From positions 46,516 through 84,757 of the forward strand of contig DBTX01000087.1 in NCBI GenBank assembly GCA_002307275.1: a stretch of DNA of 38,242 bases. Direction: 5' to 3'. The notes under the pieces are model-generated. The model was not told the origin of the DNA and made no database searches. It was given only the letters and a program-made list of their open reading frames with translations. This document shows, in pieces, positions 25,598 to 34,698 of the stretch. A program made the position numbers and the translations under genes. The stretch is from Hungateiclostridiaceae bacterium UBA1305 (lineage in GTDB: Bacteria; Bacillota; Clostridia; Acetivibrionales; DTU013). Within the stretch, counting starts at the first letter, position 1; the number at the start of each line of letters is the position of its first letter.

Positions 25598-27001
25598 TTG
25601 CGGACACTGAAAAACATTGTATATCAATTAATAAACCTTGCGGGCAGCAAGGTTTTGATGTATTTGTTCATCATCGTCCTTGCCAGGCTTGTTAGCGTCG
25701 AGGATTTCGGAAGATACAATTTTATTACTCTGTATGCCGCGCTGTGGACCGTTTTAATGGATTTTGGCTTTGAACCTTACATTATAAAGCAGGTTGCTTC
25801 TGGAGAGGATAAAAGCAAGGTATTTTGCAATAATATTTTTTTAAAGATAATATTCTTATTATCAGGCTTTTTAGGACTTGTACTTCTTGCTCCTTTGTTT
25901 ACCGTTTCTGAACTGCTGATGGCTGTAATTGTGGGTGTAGCCTTCGGCACCGATTCTTTGAGCAGATTTATGTTTTCTTTTATGAGAGGCGCACAGGATT
26001 TACGGTATGAAGCCATCTTTACCTTCGTTCAGAAATTGTTTTTTGTTGGAACAGGAATAGTTATACTTTGGATAGCCCCTTCACTAACAACGATCTTCTG
26101 GGTTATGGCGCTGGTAAATTTTTTATTCTGTGTTCTGGTGTTTTTGTTTACTATAAAGCGATATTCGATTACACCCAGGTTTTTAGTACAGGTCAAGGAT
26201 ATAGGCAAAAAAATTTCATTATTGGCGCCATTTTTTGTAATCAGTATATTTACTGTCATTTATTTTAAAATTGACGTTTTTATGCTTCGGTACCTTGGAA
26301 ATGACTATATGGTGGGGATATACAGCGCCGCCTTCCGGTTGATGGAGGCGTTTCAGATGATTCCCGCCGCAATTATCGCGGCTCTTTTCCCGGGACTTGT
26401 CGCCGCGTATCTGGAATCCAGGGAAAAGTTCATGGACTTATTTAAAAAAATACTTGCGGTACTTATCAGTGCCGGTTTTTTGGTCATTACCTTCGGGTGG
26501 CTCTTCGGAGAACAAATCATCACGTTATTATACGGTGAAAAGTATACCGATTCCATACAGGTATTCTATGTTTTGATAAGCGCTATTTTTCCGATGTATA
26601 TCAATTATTTGCTGACACAGACCTTAATAGCTGTTAATAAACAAAAATTTTATTCTCTTTGGGTAATGATTTGTGCTTTTGTAAATGCTGCATTAAATCT
26701 ATTTATGATCCCGGAATATGGAGCCCTGGGTGCTGCTATAGCGACGATCGTTACTGAGATGGTATTGTTAGTACTCATCATTCCTTTGCTGAAGGAACAG
26801 TTGAAAGCTGCAGATTGGGGCTTTAACATTTTGACAGTTATTCTGTGGATCATAATTTTTCTTGTGTGTATGGTACTCACAGGAATAAATGTTTTGATGG
26901 CCTTCATCGGTTATGCTATACTTTCATTTATACCAGCAGGTATTTTAATCAGAAAGTATTTCCCGCAGTTAACGCCGAGGAGGGGAAAACACTTTTTATG
27001 A
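25598..27001 (+). CDS. oligosaccharide flippase, Wzx/MOP superfamily (second copy)
   Basis: A 467-residue protein with about fourteen transmembrane helices. The N-terminus NIVYQLINLAGSKVLMYLF...ARLVSVEDFGRYNF is typical of Wzx flippases, which export lipid-linked oligosaccharides. It is not a close copy of the flippase at 4210. The start is TTG at 25598 with AAGGTGG seven bases upstream. The stop overlaps the ATG of the next GT4 (ATGA). Two different flippases in one locus suggest two lipid-linked products or two merged clusters. Confidence 0.85.
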   Translation: MRTLKNIVYQLINLAGSKVLMYLFIIVLARLVSVEDFGRYNFITLYAALWTVLMDFGFEPYIIKQVASGEDKSKVFCNNIFLKIIFLLSGFLGLVLLAPLFTVSELLMAVIVGVAFGTDSLSRFMFSFMRGAQDLRYEAIFTFVQKLFFVGTGIVILWIAPSLTTIFWVMALVNFLFCVLVFLFTIKRYSITPRFLVQVKDIGKKISLLAPFFVISIFTVIYFKIDVFMLRYLGNDYMVGIYSAAFRLMEAFQMIPAAIIAALFPGLVAAYLESREKFMDLFKKILAVLISAGFLVITFGWLFGEQIITLLYGEKYTDSIQVFYVLISAIFPMYINYLLTQTLIAVNKQKFYSLWVMICAFVNAALNLFMIPEYGALGAAIATIVTEMVLLVLIIPLLKEQLKAADWGFNILTVILWIIIFLVCMVLTGINVLMAFIGYAILSFIPAGILIRKYFPQLTPRRGKHFL

Positions 27002-28152
27002 GAATAGCTTTTGAAGGATATCACGCCTGTAAAAATGATATGTCCGGTGTGGGACGCTACGCTTATAATATAATGAAAAGTGTTTTACAGACAGATCATG
27101 AAAACACCTTTGAACTAAACCAGTTCAATTTTCTTAAAAGAGAAAATTACCCGGAAAATATATCTGAGCTGCTAAAACACGGGAATATTCGCCTGAAAGA
27201 ATGCAATTATATGCATTATGGTATTTTGGCAAGGCATCAATGGTTACATGATATTTTTCCCTATAATATCTATTTCAATTCCTTTGCAGATATTTATCAC
27301 TTCTTTGGCTTTATCATTCCCCAAAAAATGAAAGGCAAGACCATTACCACGATACACGATATGAGCTATAAGCTCTACCCTGAAACCTTGAGTAAAGCCA
27401 ACTATACTATCCTTCGCAAAAGGCTGGTGCGTTCCTGCAATGATGCAGATATTATTGTGGCTGTATCTGAAAATGGTAAAAAAGAAATTACGGAACATAT
27501 AAATATATCTTCTGAAAAGATTCATGTCGTATACAATGCTGTCGATCATGCAGTTTTTTTCCCGAGACAGCATGATGAAGCTAAAAAGCTACTATCTGCC
27601 AAATATAATATCGACGGCAAGTATTTATTATGTCTGGGGACTCTGGAACCACGTAAAAATATCACATCTTTGATTAAAGCATACAAAATCTTTATAGATA
27701 AAAACAAAGAGGTAAAACTGGTTATTGCGGGACAAAAAGGTTGGAAGTATGATGAAATATATAGAATGGTGAACGAACTTAAACTTACAGACAGTGTTAT
27801 ATTTACAGGGTACGTGAAGGATGAAGATATACCGGCACTTTATTCTGCAGCGGAGGTCTTTGTTTTTCCTTCCTTGTATGAGGGCTTCGGTATTCCCCCT
27901 TTAGAGGCAATGGCTTGCGGCACTCCGGTAATTACCTCAAACACTTCATCATTGCCCGAAGTAGTAGGTGATGCCGGAATTCTTACGGATCCGCATAGTA
28001 TTGAAAATCTGGCGCATGAAATGGATAGATTAGTGAATGATGATAGCTTGAAGAAATATCTTTCAGATAAGGGTATCATTCAGGCAAGTAAATTTTCATG
28101 GCAGGATTCGGCCAGGAAGGTTCTGGAAATATATGAGATGCTTTCATCCTGA
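26998..28152 (+). CDS. GT4 glycosyltransferase
   Basis: A 384-residue GT-B enzyme, starting at the ATG that overlaps the flippase stop. The longer frame from 26845 merely runs through the flippase gene. The N-terminus MRIAFEGYHACKNDMSGVGRYAYN is the acceptor-side glycine loop. YLLCLGTLEPRKN and PSLYEGFGIPPLEAMACGTPV (donor site, E-x7-E) place it in the mannosyltransferase-like GT4 group. It is a paralogue of the next gene, sharing most motifs, but is clearly more AT-rich. GGAGGGG lies 12 bases before the ATG. Confidence 0.84.
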   Translation: MRIAFEGYHACKNDMSGVGRYAYNIMKSVLQTDHENTFELNQFNFLKRENYPENISELLKHGNIRLKECNYMHYGILARHQWLHDIFPYNIYFNSFADIYHFFGFIIPQKMKGKTITTIHDMSYKLYPETLSKANYTILRKRLVRSCNDADIIVAVSENGKKEITEHINISSEKIHVVYNAVDHAVFFPRQHDEAKKLLSAKYNIDGKYLLCLGTLEPRKNITSLIKAYKIFIDKNKEVKLVIAGQKGWKYDEIYRMVNELKLTDSVIFTGYVKDEDIPALYSAAEVFVFPSLYEGFGIPPLEAMACGTPVITSNTSSLPEVVGDAGILTDPHSIENLAHEMDRLVNDDSLKKYLSDKGIIQASKFSWQDSARKVLEIYEMLSS

Positions 28153-28210
28153 ACTGGGCAATAGCCGATATGAATAAAGCAAGTCGGAAGTTTACTAAAG
28201 GAGTATTTCA

Positions 28211-29329
28211 ATGAATATCGGCATCAATATGATGGTTGTGCCTTCTGCGAGGACCGGTATCGGTACATATGCAGTCAACCTTGTCGAACAACTGCTGAAG
28301 CTGGACGGAGAAAACCGGTACTTTATTTTTATTACCGGGGATTTACCGCTGGAAAATGTGAATTCTGAAAGGCATCATATCATAAATGTGTGCCAAAATA
28401 AAAGTTGGATCCGGCGAATCCTTGCCGAACAATTCATCCTGCCCTTTTTGGTGAAAAAGTATAAAATTGACCTTCTCCATTCTGTAGCCTTTAGCTGCCC
28501 TGCCATCAAGCTTTGCAAATCCGTACTGACGATTCATGACCTTGCATACCGGGTCTTTCCGGAAACCGTCCTGAAAAGCAGGCGTATTTACTATAACCTC
28601 ATGTTTCCGCTGTATGCTGCTATTTCGGATAAGATCATCACGGTGTCAGAGAATACGAAAAAGGATGTGATCCGATATTTCCACATCCCGGAAGATAGAA
28701 TCAATACCGTCCTGCTGGGCGTATCCGGCCAATTACGGCAGGAAGACAGTATTGATACGCGGACGGTGTTGAGCGGTCTCGGCATAACGGGCGAATATCT
28801 GTTATATATCGGCTCACTGGAACCACGGAAAAATCTTGTGAGACTGCTGCAGGCATTCGCGTTGGTCAGGGAAGAGGTAAACATAAAGATGGTGATCGTC
28901 GGCCCAAAAGGCTGGATGTATGACGATATTTTTTCAAGTGCAGCGGCAACAAAGCATAAAGAGGATATTATTTTTACAGGGCGCGTCGAAGATGCCGACC
29001 TTCCGAAGCTTTATAGCCAGACGAACGCTTTCATTTTTCCCAGCCTGTATGAGGGGTTCGGGCTTCCGGCCCTGGATGCGATGGCGTGTGGTGCTCCGGT
29101 GATCGCTTCTGATACTTCGTCGCTGCGGGAAGTTTGCGGAGATACGGCGGTGTATGTGGATCCTTTCGAGGTGGAGAGCATTTCTGAGAGTATTCTTATG
29201 TTGCTGAAAGATGACCGACGCAGGGAAGAACTGAAACTGAAAGGGCTGGAGCGCTCCAGGCAATTTTCATGGGAGAAGACGGCACGCATGACACTGGAAG
29301 TCTATAAAGAGGTTTATAACTGTGAATAA
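28211..29329 (+). CDS. GT4 glycosyltransferase, mannosyltransferase-like
   Basis: A 372-residue GT-B enzyme. MNIGINMMVVPSARTGIGTY is the N-terminal acceptor loop. YLLYIGSLEPRKN and PSLYEGFGLPALDAMACGAPV form the donor site with its two glutamates' positions (E and D here). It is the close paralogue of the gene at 26998. AAAGGAG stands eight bases before the ATG. The sugar is not certain; families of this kind often use GDP-mannose, which manC would supply. The 3' end overlaps the next GT4. Confidence 0.84.
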   Translation: MNIGINMMVVPSARTGIGTYAVNLVEQLLKLDGENRYFIFITGDLPLENVNSERHHIINVCQNKSWIRRILAEQFILPFLVKKYKIDLLHSVAFSCPAIKLCKSVLTIHDLAYRVFPETVLKSRRIYYNLMFPLYAAISDKIITVSENTKKDVIRYFHIPEDRINTVLLGVSGQLRQEDSIDTRTVLSGLGITGEYLLYIGSLEPRKNLVRLLQAFALVREEVNIKMVIVGPKGWMYDDIFSSAAATKHKEDIIFTGRVEDADLPKLYSQTNAFIFPSLYEGFGLPALDAMACGAPVIASDTSSLREVCGDTAVYVDPFEVESISESILMLLKDDRRREELKLKGLERSRQFSWEKTARMTLEVYKEVYNCE

Positions 29330-30473
29330 TGGAGTAGATGCAGGAATGTTGAATGTGACGCAGGTAAACAAGTTTTATTACCCTCATATCGGGGGAGTGG
29401 AGAAGGTGGCTTTTGACCTGGCGACCGGATTGAGTGGCCGTGTCGGTATGAATGTGCTGGTATGCAATCACGGGCACGCATTGTCCAGGAGCATGGAAAA
29501 CGGGGTGAACATTATCAGGACACCCAGTCTGGGAACTTTTTTCTCTATGCCTGTCTCCCTGTCCTTTCCTTACTGGCTTGGGAAAACAAAGCAGGATATT
29601 CTCCACTTTCATGAACCCTTTCCACTGGGGGATTTCTCGTATTTTATCCGCAAACCGAAAGGGAAAGTAATTGTTACATGGCATAGCGATATCATCAGGC
29701 AAAAACATTTTCTCCGGATCGTAGAACCATCCATCATGAATCTTTTGAATCATGCAGAGAGAATTGTTGCGACCTCTCCCAATATGATAGAGAATTCCAG
29801 GATACTCAGGGCCTTCAAGGACAAATGCGTGGTGATACCGCTGGGAGTAGATGAGAAAAGGTTTATATCGGACGATCCTGTGAAAAAGGCTGTAGAAAAG
29901 ATTAGAAGCAAATTTGGTAACAAAATCGTTTTGTTTATAGGAAGATTGGTCTATTACAAAGGGCTTTCCTTCTTAATTGACGCCATGCGCAATATAGAGG
30001 CCAAGCTGTTGATTATCGGCGATGGGTATTTGAAGAGCGAGTTGGTCAAACAATGTGCAGGCTTCGGAATGGAAGACAAAGTCGTCTTTCTCGACCCTGT
30101 GCCGGACGAGGAATTGTCGTCTTTTTACCATGCCTGTGATGTTTTTGTCCTGCCGTCTGTTGAAAGCAGCGAAGCTTTTGGACTGGTTCAGGTGGAAGCG
30201 ATGATGTGCGGCAAACCGGTGGTTTCCACTTCTTTACCGACTGGTGTACCGTATGTAAATAAAAACAATGAAACAGGACTTGTGGTGGAACCCAGAAACA
30301 GTAAGCAGTTGTGCGCCGCAATCAATGCATTGCTCGAGGATGACAAAATGAGGGCAAAAATGGGAGAAACGGCACAAAAGAGGGCGCGAACTGAATTTAC
30401 AGTGGGCAGGATGGTACAAAGCTATTATGATTTATATCAAAGTGTGACCAATGACCAGTGCGAAAGTACATAA
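29322..30473 (+). CDS. GT4 glycosyltransferase
   Basis: A 383-residue GT-B enzyme. KFYYPHIGGVEKVAFDLATGL is the typical N-terminal GG loop of GT4 enzymes. VLFIGRLVYYKGLSFLIDAM and the C-terminal PSVESSEAFGLVQVEAMMCGKPVVST (E-x7-E) complete the donor site. The GTG at 29322 is used, with AAGAGG eight bases upstream and an 8-bp overlap with the previous gene. The ATG at 29346 is a possible alternative. It is the last gene before an intergenic gap with a new promoter. Confidence 0.84.
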   Translation: MNNGVDAGMLNVTQVNKFYYPHIGGVEKVAFDLATGLSGRVGMNVLVCNHGHALSRSMENGVNIIRTPSLGTFFSMPVSLSFPYWLGKTKQDILHFHEPFPLGDFSYFIRKPKGKVIVTWHSDIIRQKHFLRIVEPSIMNLLNHAERIVATSPNMIENSRILRAFKDKCVVIPLGVDEKRFISDDPVKKAVEKIRSKFGNKIVLFIGRLVYYKGLSFLIDAMRNIEAKLLIIGDGYLKSELVKQCAGFGMEDKVVFLDPVPDEELSSFYHACDVFVLPSVESSEAFGLVQVEAMMCGKPVVSTSLPTGVPYVNKNNETGLVVEPRNSKQLCAAINALLEDDKMRAKMGETAQKRARTEFTVGRMVQSYYDLYQSVTNDQCEST

Positions 30474-30574
30474 AGCATCCTGTATAATAACATAAGCATG
30501 TATTCCGGACAAATTATCTTTTAAATGTGAAGAGCAAGTTTCATAAAGCTGCATGAAATGGTTGCATTCCCTAT

Positions 30575-30604
30575 TTGATTGACTGTATACTTTTCTGGTA
30601 TAAT
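30575..30604 (+). promoter_or_regulatory. extended -10 promoter of the glycosylphosphotransferase gene
   Basis: TTGATT (30575-30580), 18 bases, then TATAAT (30599-30604) preceded by TGG, an extended -10. A TTGACT overlaps slightly downstream but is too close to serve as -35. The promoter gives a leader of about 40 bases and lets the initiating transferase be expressed separately from the long operon. Confidence 0.65.
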
Positions 30605-30652
30605 AGAATTTGAAAATATTATGTAGCCATTTATAATCTGTGAGGGTCAACA

Positions 30653-32041
30653 ATGTTTGCGTATATCAGAAAGGCCGAAAAATATTATAAGGTCGGTATT
30701 ATTCTTGTGGACCTGGCGCTGATTAATATTGCGTATGTACTGGCATTCCTGGTGCGTTATGACTGGACTTTGCCTGCATTTAACTTTAATGCGTACTTAG
30801 ACTCGGCACCCTTTATAACATTGGCGGCACTGATATATTTCGATCTTTTCGGTTTACTGAAATTTTACAGAAAATCATTTCAGGATATTGCTGTATCAGT
30901 ATTCAAGGCAATATTTCTTCTAAGTATTACAACTGTTTCAATTACGTATTTCATGCAGGGTTTCTCATTCCCAAGACTGATATTGATTATAACACCTTTG
31001 TTCCAGATTATTCTGTTATTCATGTGGAAAGGCTTTGTTCTGCTGGCTAAAAAGCTGGTTACGGATGATCTTAAACTAATGGTGATAGGAGAACGCAGTG
31101 AACTTGGTTCTATCATCAATAAGGTTGAATATTCGCTGAGGAGGGCCAAACTTTATATCAGATATATCATACCGGTGGATGAAATCGACAAGGCTTTCAA
31201 ACGTCTAAAGGATGTTGATGAAGTCTTTATCAGCGACAGTGTTTCGGATGATAACAAAATGAAAATAATCACACAGTGCCTGACGGAGAAGAAGATCGTC
31301 TATATTGTTCCCAGATTGTTTGAAATATCGTTATCAAACGCCAGGATGGTTCAGTTTGAGGATATGCCGGCTTATATGATTGACAGTTTGGGGCTTTCAG
31401 TGGAACAGAGGTTCTTTAAGAGAACGTTTGATGTGGTTGTTTCACTGGTGGCAATAATTATTACCAGCCCGCTGATGCTTTTTTCAGTATGCCTTGTCAA
31501 ATTAACATCCAAAGGGCCTGCGATATACAAACAGACGAGGCTTACGGTCAGGAACAAACAGTTCAATGTATTGAAATTCAGAACAATGTATGTGGACTGT
31601 GAAAATGGGACAGGTCCTGTATTATCAAATGAAAACGATCCAAGGATTACCAGAGCGGGCAGGATCATGAGGAATCTCAGACTGGATGAACTGCCACAGC
31701 TGTTCAATGTTCTGAAGGGAGATATGAGCTTTGTCGGCCCGAGACCGGAAAGGCCGTTCTTTGTGGAGCAGTTCAGCAAGGATATCCCGGAGTACGCTCA
31801 TCGATATCTTGTCAAGGCTGGAATTACCGGCTATGCGCAGATTTACGGCAAGTATGATACGTCGCCGGTGGATAAGCTTAAGTATGACTTGCTTTACATC
31901 AAGGATTATAACCTTCTGCTTGATATTAAGCTGATTCTGCAGACTTTCAGGGTATTCAGAGGGAAAAAGGCTATGTATCAGAGAACGGGAAGCAGCAGAG
32001 AAGATCATGTCAAGCAAAAAGGCAAATCAGCAGTTCTATGA
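30653..32041 (+). CDS. polyprenyl-phosphate sugar-1-phosphate transferase (initiating transferase)
   Basis: A 462-residue membrane protein of the exopolysaccharide polyprenyl glycosylphosphotransferase (WbaP/CpsE-like) family. It would start each repeat unit by moving a sugar-1-phosphate from an NDP-sugar to undecaprenyl phosphate. Four N-terminal helices (about 14-125), a soluble middle part, and the C-terminal catalytic domain from about residue 252 are visible. The catalytic domain has KRTFDVVVS, KFRTM (308), DELPQLFNVL and FVGPRPERP (from 360). It has its own promoter, a GAGGG ribosome site and a terminator candidate after it. The sugar added is not predictable. Confidence 0.92.
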   Translation: MFAYIRKAEKYYKVGIILVDLALINIAYVLAFLVRYDWTLPAFNFNAYLDSAPFITLAALIYFDLFGLLKFYRKSFQDIAVSVFKAIFLLSITTVSITYFMQGFSFPRLILIITPLFQIILLFMWKGFVLLAKKLVTDDLKLMVIGERSELGSIINKVEYSLRRAKLYIRYIIPVDEIDKAFKRLKDVDEVFISDSVSDDNKMKIITQCLTEKKIVYIVPRLFEISLSNARMVQFEDMPAYMIDSLGLSVEQRFFKRTFDVVVSLVAIIITSPLMLFSVCLVKLTSKGPAIYKQTRLTVRNKQFNVLKFRTMYVDCENGTGPVLSNENDPRITRAGRIMRNLRLDELPQLFNVLKGDMSFVGPRPERPFFVEQFSKDIPEYAHRYLVKAGITGYAQIYGKYDTSPVDKLKYDLLYIKDYNLLLDIKLILQTFRVFRGKKAMYQRTGSSREDHVKQKGKSAVL

Positions 32042-32043
32042 CA

Positions 32044-32070
32044 GTGCTTTCGCGTTAAAGCATACTTTTT
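32044..32070 (+). terminator. intrinsic terminator of the polysaccharide locus
   Basis: GTGCTTT (32044-32050) pairs with AAAGCAT (32057-32063) around a six-base loop, followed after two bases by TTTTT. It lies three bases after the stop codon. The stem is short and not GC-rich, so efficiency may be modest. The rest of 32071-32321 shows no gene. Confidence 0.5.
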
Positions 32071-32321
32071 GCATGAAATAGGAAAAAATATTGCCATCAA
32101 GGTCCTGGGAGTGCGCTCGGAAAGTCGACTTATTGAATTTTCATAAAAAGTATAGCCCTGAAACCCGTATAAGTTCGTTATAAAATAGGACAAATCCGCA
32201 TATTTATTAAAAATTAGGACTTTTCAAGCAGTCTCCTGGCGGATATGGATAATGTGTGCTGGAAAGCTTTGAGCGTTTTTCGACAAGATAGCCACATGCT
32301 TGCAGGCTGTGACATATAAGA

Positions 32322-32353
32322 AGGCTCGCACACGTATTGCACTGTGCAAGCCT
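32322..32353 (-). terminator. 11-bp hairpin at the 3' side of the arabinofuranosidase gene
   Basis: AGGCTCGCACA (32322-32332) and TGTGCAAGCCT (32343-32353) form an 11-bp stem with one G-T pair and a 10-base loop, 80 bases past the arabinofuranosidase stop on the minus strand. Only a weak T-rich stretch (TCTTATAT) follows, so it may be a terminator or a boundary between the convergent transcripts. Confidence 0.45.
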
Positions 32354-32433
32354 CTGTTGATATTCTTCCATGGTTACAGCTTTATATCTTTTACTCTTCT
32401 AAGCGTTAAGCCAAATACTTTCTTGAAATTTAT

Positions 32434-33912
32434 TTACTCCAGTGTCAGCACAGTCACAGACATCGGCTGCAGCTTGAGTTCGAATTTGCCGTTCTTCACT
32501 GACATTTCCTTGATTGCTGCGGGCTTTACATTTTCCGGCGCTTCGAAGGTGTTGTGTGCATTCATGGCCGAGCTGGAAAGCACGGATCCTGAAACCCTGG
32601 AACAATCTGCCCCTCTGAGTTCGAAGCTGATATCGGCACTGCTGTCGGGCTTAAGATTGCAAAGTGAAATATGAATTTTATGATTGGAATCAATGGAGGC
32701 AGAAGCGCTGATGGCCGGTATGCTGTCACTATCAAAGGTGTAGCCAGGAGCATCAAAAGCGGTATGCAGCAATTCTGCATCCATATGAGCCTGATACATG
32801 TCAAACACGTGATAGGTAGGTGTAAGCAGCATTTTAGAGCCTTCTGTCAGTATTACCGACTGCAGTACGTTGACAATTTGTGCAATATTGGTCATACGCA
32901 CTCTGTCACAATGATTGTTGAATATGTTTAGGTTAATTCCTGCAACAAGCGCATCACGGAGTGTATTCTGCTGGAACAGGAAGCCTGGATTCGTTCCCGG
33001 TTCCACATTGTACCAGGTACCCCATTCATCAACGAGGAGTGCCACGCGTTTCTCGGGATCATATCTGTCCATGATCGTGGAATGCTTTGTGACCAGTTCC
33101 TCCATATAAAGCGTATTCTTAAGCGTTTTGAACCAGTAAGTTTCGTCGAATTCGGTGGAGGATCCCTTGTCGGCCCAGTTTTTTGTCGGCAGGGTATAGT
33201 AATGCAGGCTGAGACCGTCCATATTCTTGCCGGCTTCACGCATCAACACTTCTGTCCAGTCGTAATTGTGATCATTCGGGCCGCAGGCTATTTTAAACAC
33301 CTTGTTATCACCGAAATTCCTGACATAGGTAGCATAACGCCTGAATTCATCCGCATAATATTCAGGTCTCATATTGCCGCCGCAGCCCCAGTTTTCATTG
33401 CCGATGCAGAAATATTTCAGTTTCCAGGGCTTTTCCCTTCCGTTTTGCTTTCGCTGGTTGGACATGGGGGACAAGCCGTCAAAGGTCATGTACTCTATCC
33501 ATTCCTGCATTTCATGAACGGTTCCGCTTCCGACGTTTCCATTGATATACGGCTCGGCGCCGGTCAATTCACATAGCCTGAAAAATTCATGCGTACCGAA
33601 GCTATTATCTTCAACAACGCCGCCCCAGTGGGTATTGACCATTTTAGGTCTGCTTTCTGCCGGACCAATGCCGTCTTTCCAGTGGTATTCATCGGCAAAG
33701 CACCCGCCCGGCCATCTGAGGACCGGGATTTTTAGCTTTTTGAGGGCCTCAATAACATCGTTTCTGATACCGTCGGTATTCGGTACCGGAGAATCCTTGC
33801 CGACCCAGATGCCTTCATAGATGCACCTTCCAAGATGCTCGGAAAAGTGGCCATAGATGTTTCTGTTAATTACGCCCTTTTTTATGTCGGCGTTGATCTG
33901 TAGTTTGATCAT
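32434..33912 (-). CDS. abfA: alpha-L-arabinofuranosidase, GH51
   Basis: A 492-residue GH51 enzyme that releases arabinofuranose from arabinoxylan and arabinan fragments. No signal peptide is present, so it is cytosolic and acts on imported oligosaccharides. The acid/base is E173 in GNENWG and the nucleophile E296 in VDEWGTWY, within the (beta/alpha)8 barrel. The last 120 residues are the beta-sandwich. RWPGGCFAD near residues 67-75 is a family signature. GAGGAG is six bases before the ATG. It is alone on this strand and faces the polysaccharide locus, so the link to its pentose genes is only suggestive. Confidence 0.95.
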   Translation of the reverse strand: MIKLQINADIKKGVINRNIYGHFSEHLGRCIYEGIWVGKDSPVPNTDGIRNDVIEALKKLKIPVLRWPGGCFADEYHWKDGIGPAESRPKMVNTHWGGVVEDNSFGTHEFFRLCELTGAEPYINGNVGSGTVHEMQEWIEYMTFDGLSPMSNQRKQNGREKPWKLKYFCIGNENWGCGGNMRPEYYADEFRRYATYVRNFGDNKVFKIACGPNDHNYDWTEVLMREAGKNMDGLSLHYYTLPTKNWADKGSSTEFDETYWFKTLKNTLYMEELVTKHSTIMDRYDPEKRVALLVDEWGTWYNVEPGTNPGFLFQQNTLRDALVAGINLNIFNNHCDRVRMTNIAQIVNVLQSVILTEGSKMLLTPTYHVFDMYQAHMDAELLHTAFDAPGYTFDSDSIPAISASASIDSNHKIHISLCNLKPDSSADISFELRGADCSRVSGSVLSSSAMNAHNTFEAPENVKPAAIKEMSVKNGKFELKLQPMSVTVLTLE

Positions 33913-33972
33913 TTTTTTCTCCTCTATAAGCAGTTATTTTAAATCAATTCAATTTTAAATAGTATTTCCTGT

Positions 33973-34311
33973 TTAAAATTCTTTTAGCAGGTTCTCAATT
34001 TGTTCCATTAGCATTGGAACCTCTCTTTGGGATAAATTCCAGACAAGCTCCATCCTTCATTCACCATATCCATGTGCTGCGATATTTCTAAGATCAACGA
34101 TTTTTCGCCACTGAATATCCTTATACTCTGTCCATAAATCTCCCGTTAATGCGTTGGCATGTTCACCAATGTTAAGAAGCGACATTGCCGTTGCCCTCTG
34201 GTAAACCTCATTTTCAAAAAAATGCTTTTCACCAACTTCATTCACATATCGTATAATATCTTTACATTCAGATAGGATCTTTTTCAATAATTGTATATCC
34301 CTATGCTCCAT
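33973..34311 (-). pseudogene. hepT: HepT-type RNase toxin gene interrupted by an in-frame TGA
   Basis: The open frame (34057-34311, 84 residues) carries the HEPN motif RX4HXY (RNIAAHGY) but stops at once after GYGE. The same frame continues past the TGA (34057-34059) with MELVWNLSQREVPMLMEQIE..., ending at a TAA at 33973. This matches the usual C-terminal helix of the family. Read through, the gene has 113 codons, the normal family length, with the stop replacing one residue. HepT is the toxin of type VII HepT/MNT pairs. Here it is truncated after its catalytic motif, so it is either inactive or a shortened active form. Its start overlaps the mnt gene by 11 bp. Confidence 0.85.
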
Positions 34312-34585
34312 AGATTCTTACCTTCTTATCAATGGTTAAATAACTGTTTTTCTTTAAGGGGCCTGCTACCAGATCAACTTTGGTGTTCAATCTTTCCTGA
34401 ATATCAAACTTAAGTCCTGACATATTAAATAGACTCGCAACTCTTTCGTCAAAGTACACAAGTAAATCCACGTCGGAAGCTTCTGTACTGTCTCCGTTTG
34501 CAAAAGAACCAAACAAATCAATGCTTAGAACCGGATATGCAGGTGCAACCTGAACTATCGCATTTTTTATATCTGCAATTGTCAC
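34301..34585 (-). CDS. mntA: MNT-type nucleotidyltransferase antitoxin
   Basis: A 94-residue minimal nucleotidyltransferase with the motif GSX10DXD (GSFANGDSTEASDVD). In HepT/MNT systems it AMPylates the HepT toxin near its RX4HXY site and so blocks its RNase activity. The GTG start at 34585 has AGAGGTGAT well placed. It precedes and overlaps hepT, the usual antitoxin-first order. It appears intact, while its toxin partner carries a stop. The family is also found in solitary form. Confidence 0.87.
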   Translation of the reverse strand: MTIADIKNAIVQVAPAYPVLSIDLFGSFANGDSTEASDVDLLVYFDERVASLFNMSGLKFDIQERLNTKVDLVAGPLKKNSYLTIDKKVRIYGA

Positions 34586-34644
34586 GCTTTATCACCTCTA
34601 AAATGCCTTAAATAAATAGAAATAATAATCTGCTATTTAATCTA

Positions 34645-34673
34645 ATTATACCCTAAAAAATGGTCGCAGTCAA
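34645..34673 (-). promoter_or_regulatory. promoter of the mnt-hepT pair
   Basis: On the minus strand TTGACT (34668-34673), 17 bases, then TATAAT (34645-34650): five of six and six of six consensus matches at the ideal spacing, about 60 bases before the mnt start. Confidence 0.75.
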
Positions 34674-34698
34674 AAACGGAATTGCAATACAGATGAGA

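Noticed and set aside
34057..34059. The in-frame TGA of hepT as a selenocysteine or recoding site
   Set aside because: No plausible selenocysteine-insertion hairpin directly follows it, the position is not a catalytic Cys in the family, and nonsense mutation is simpler.
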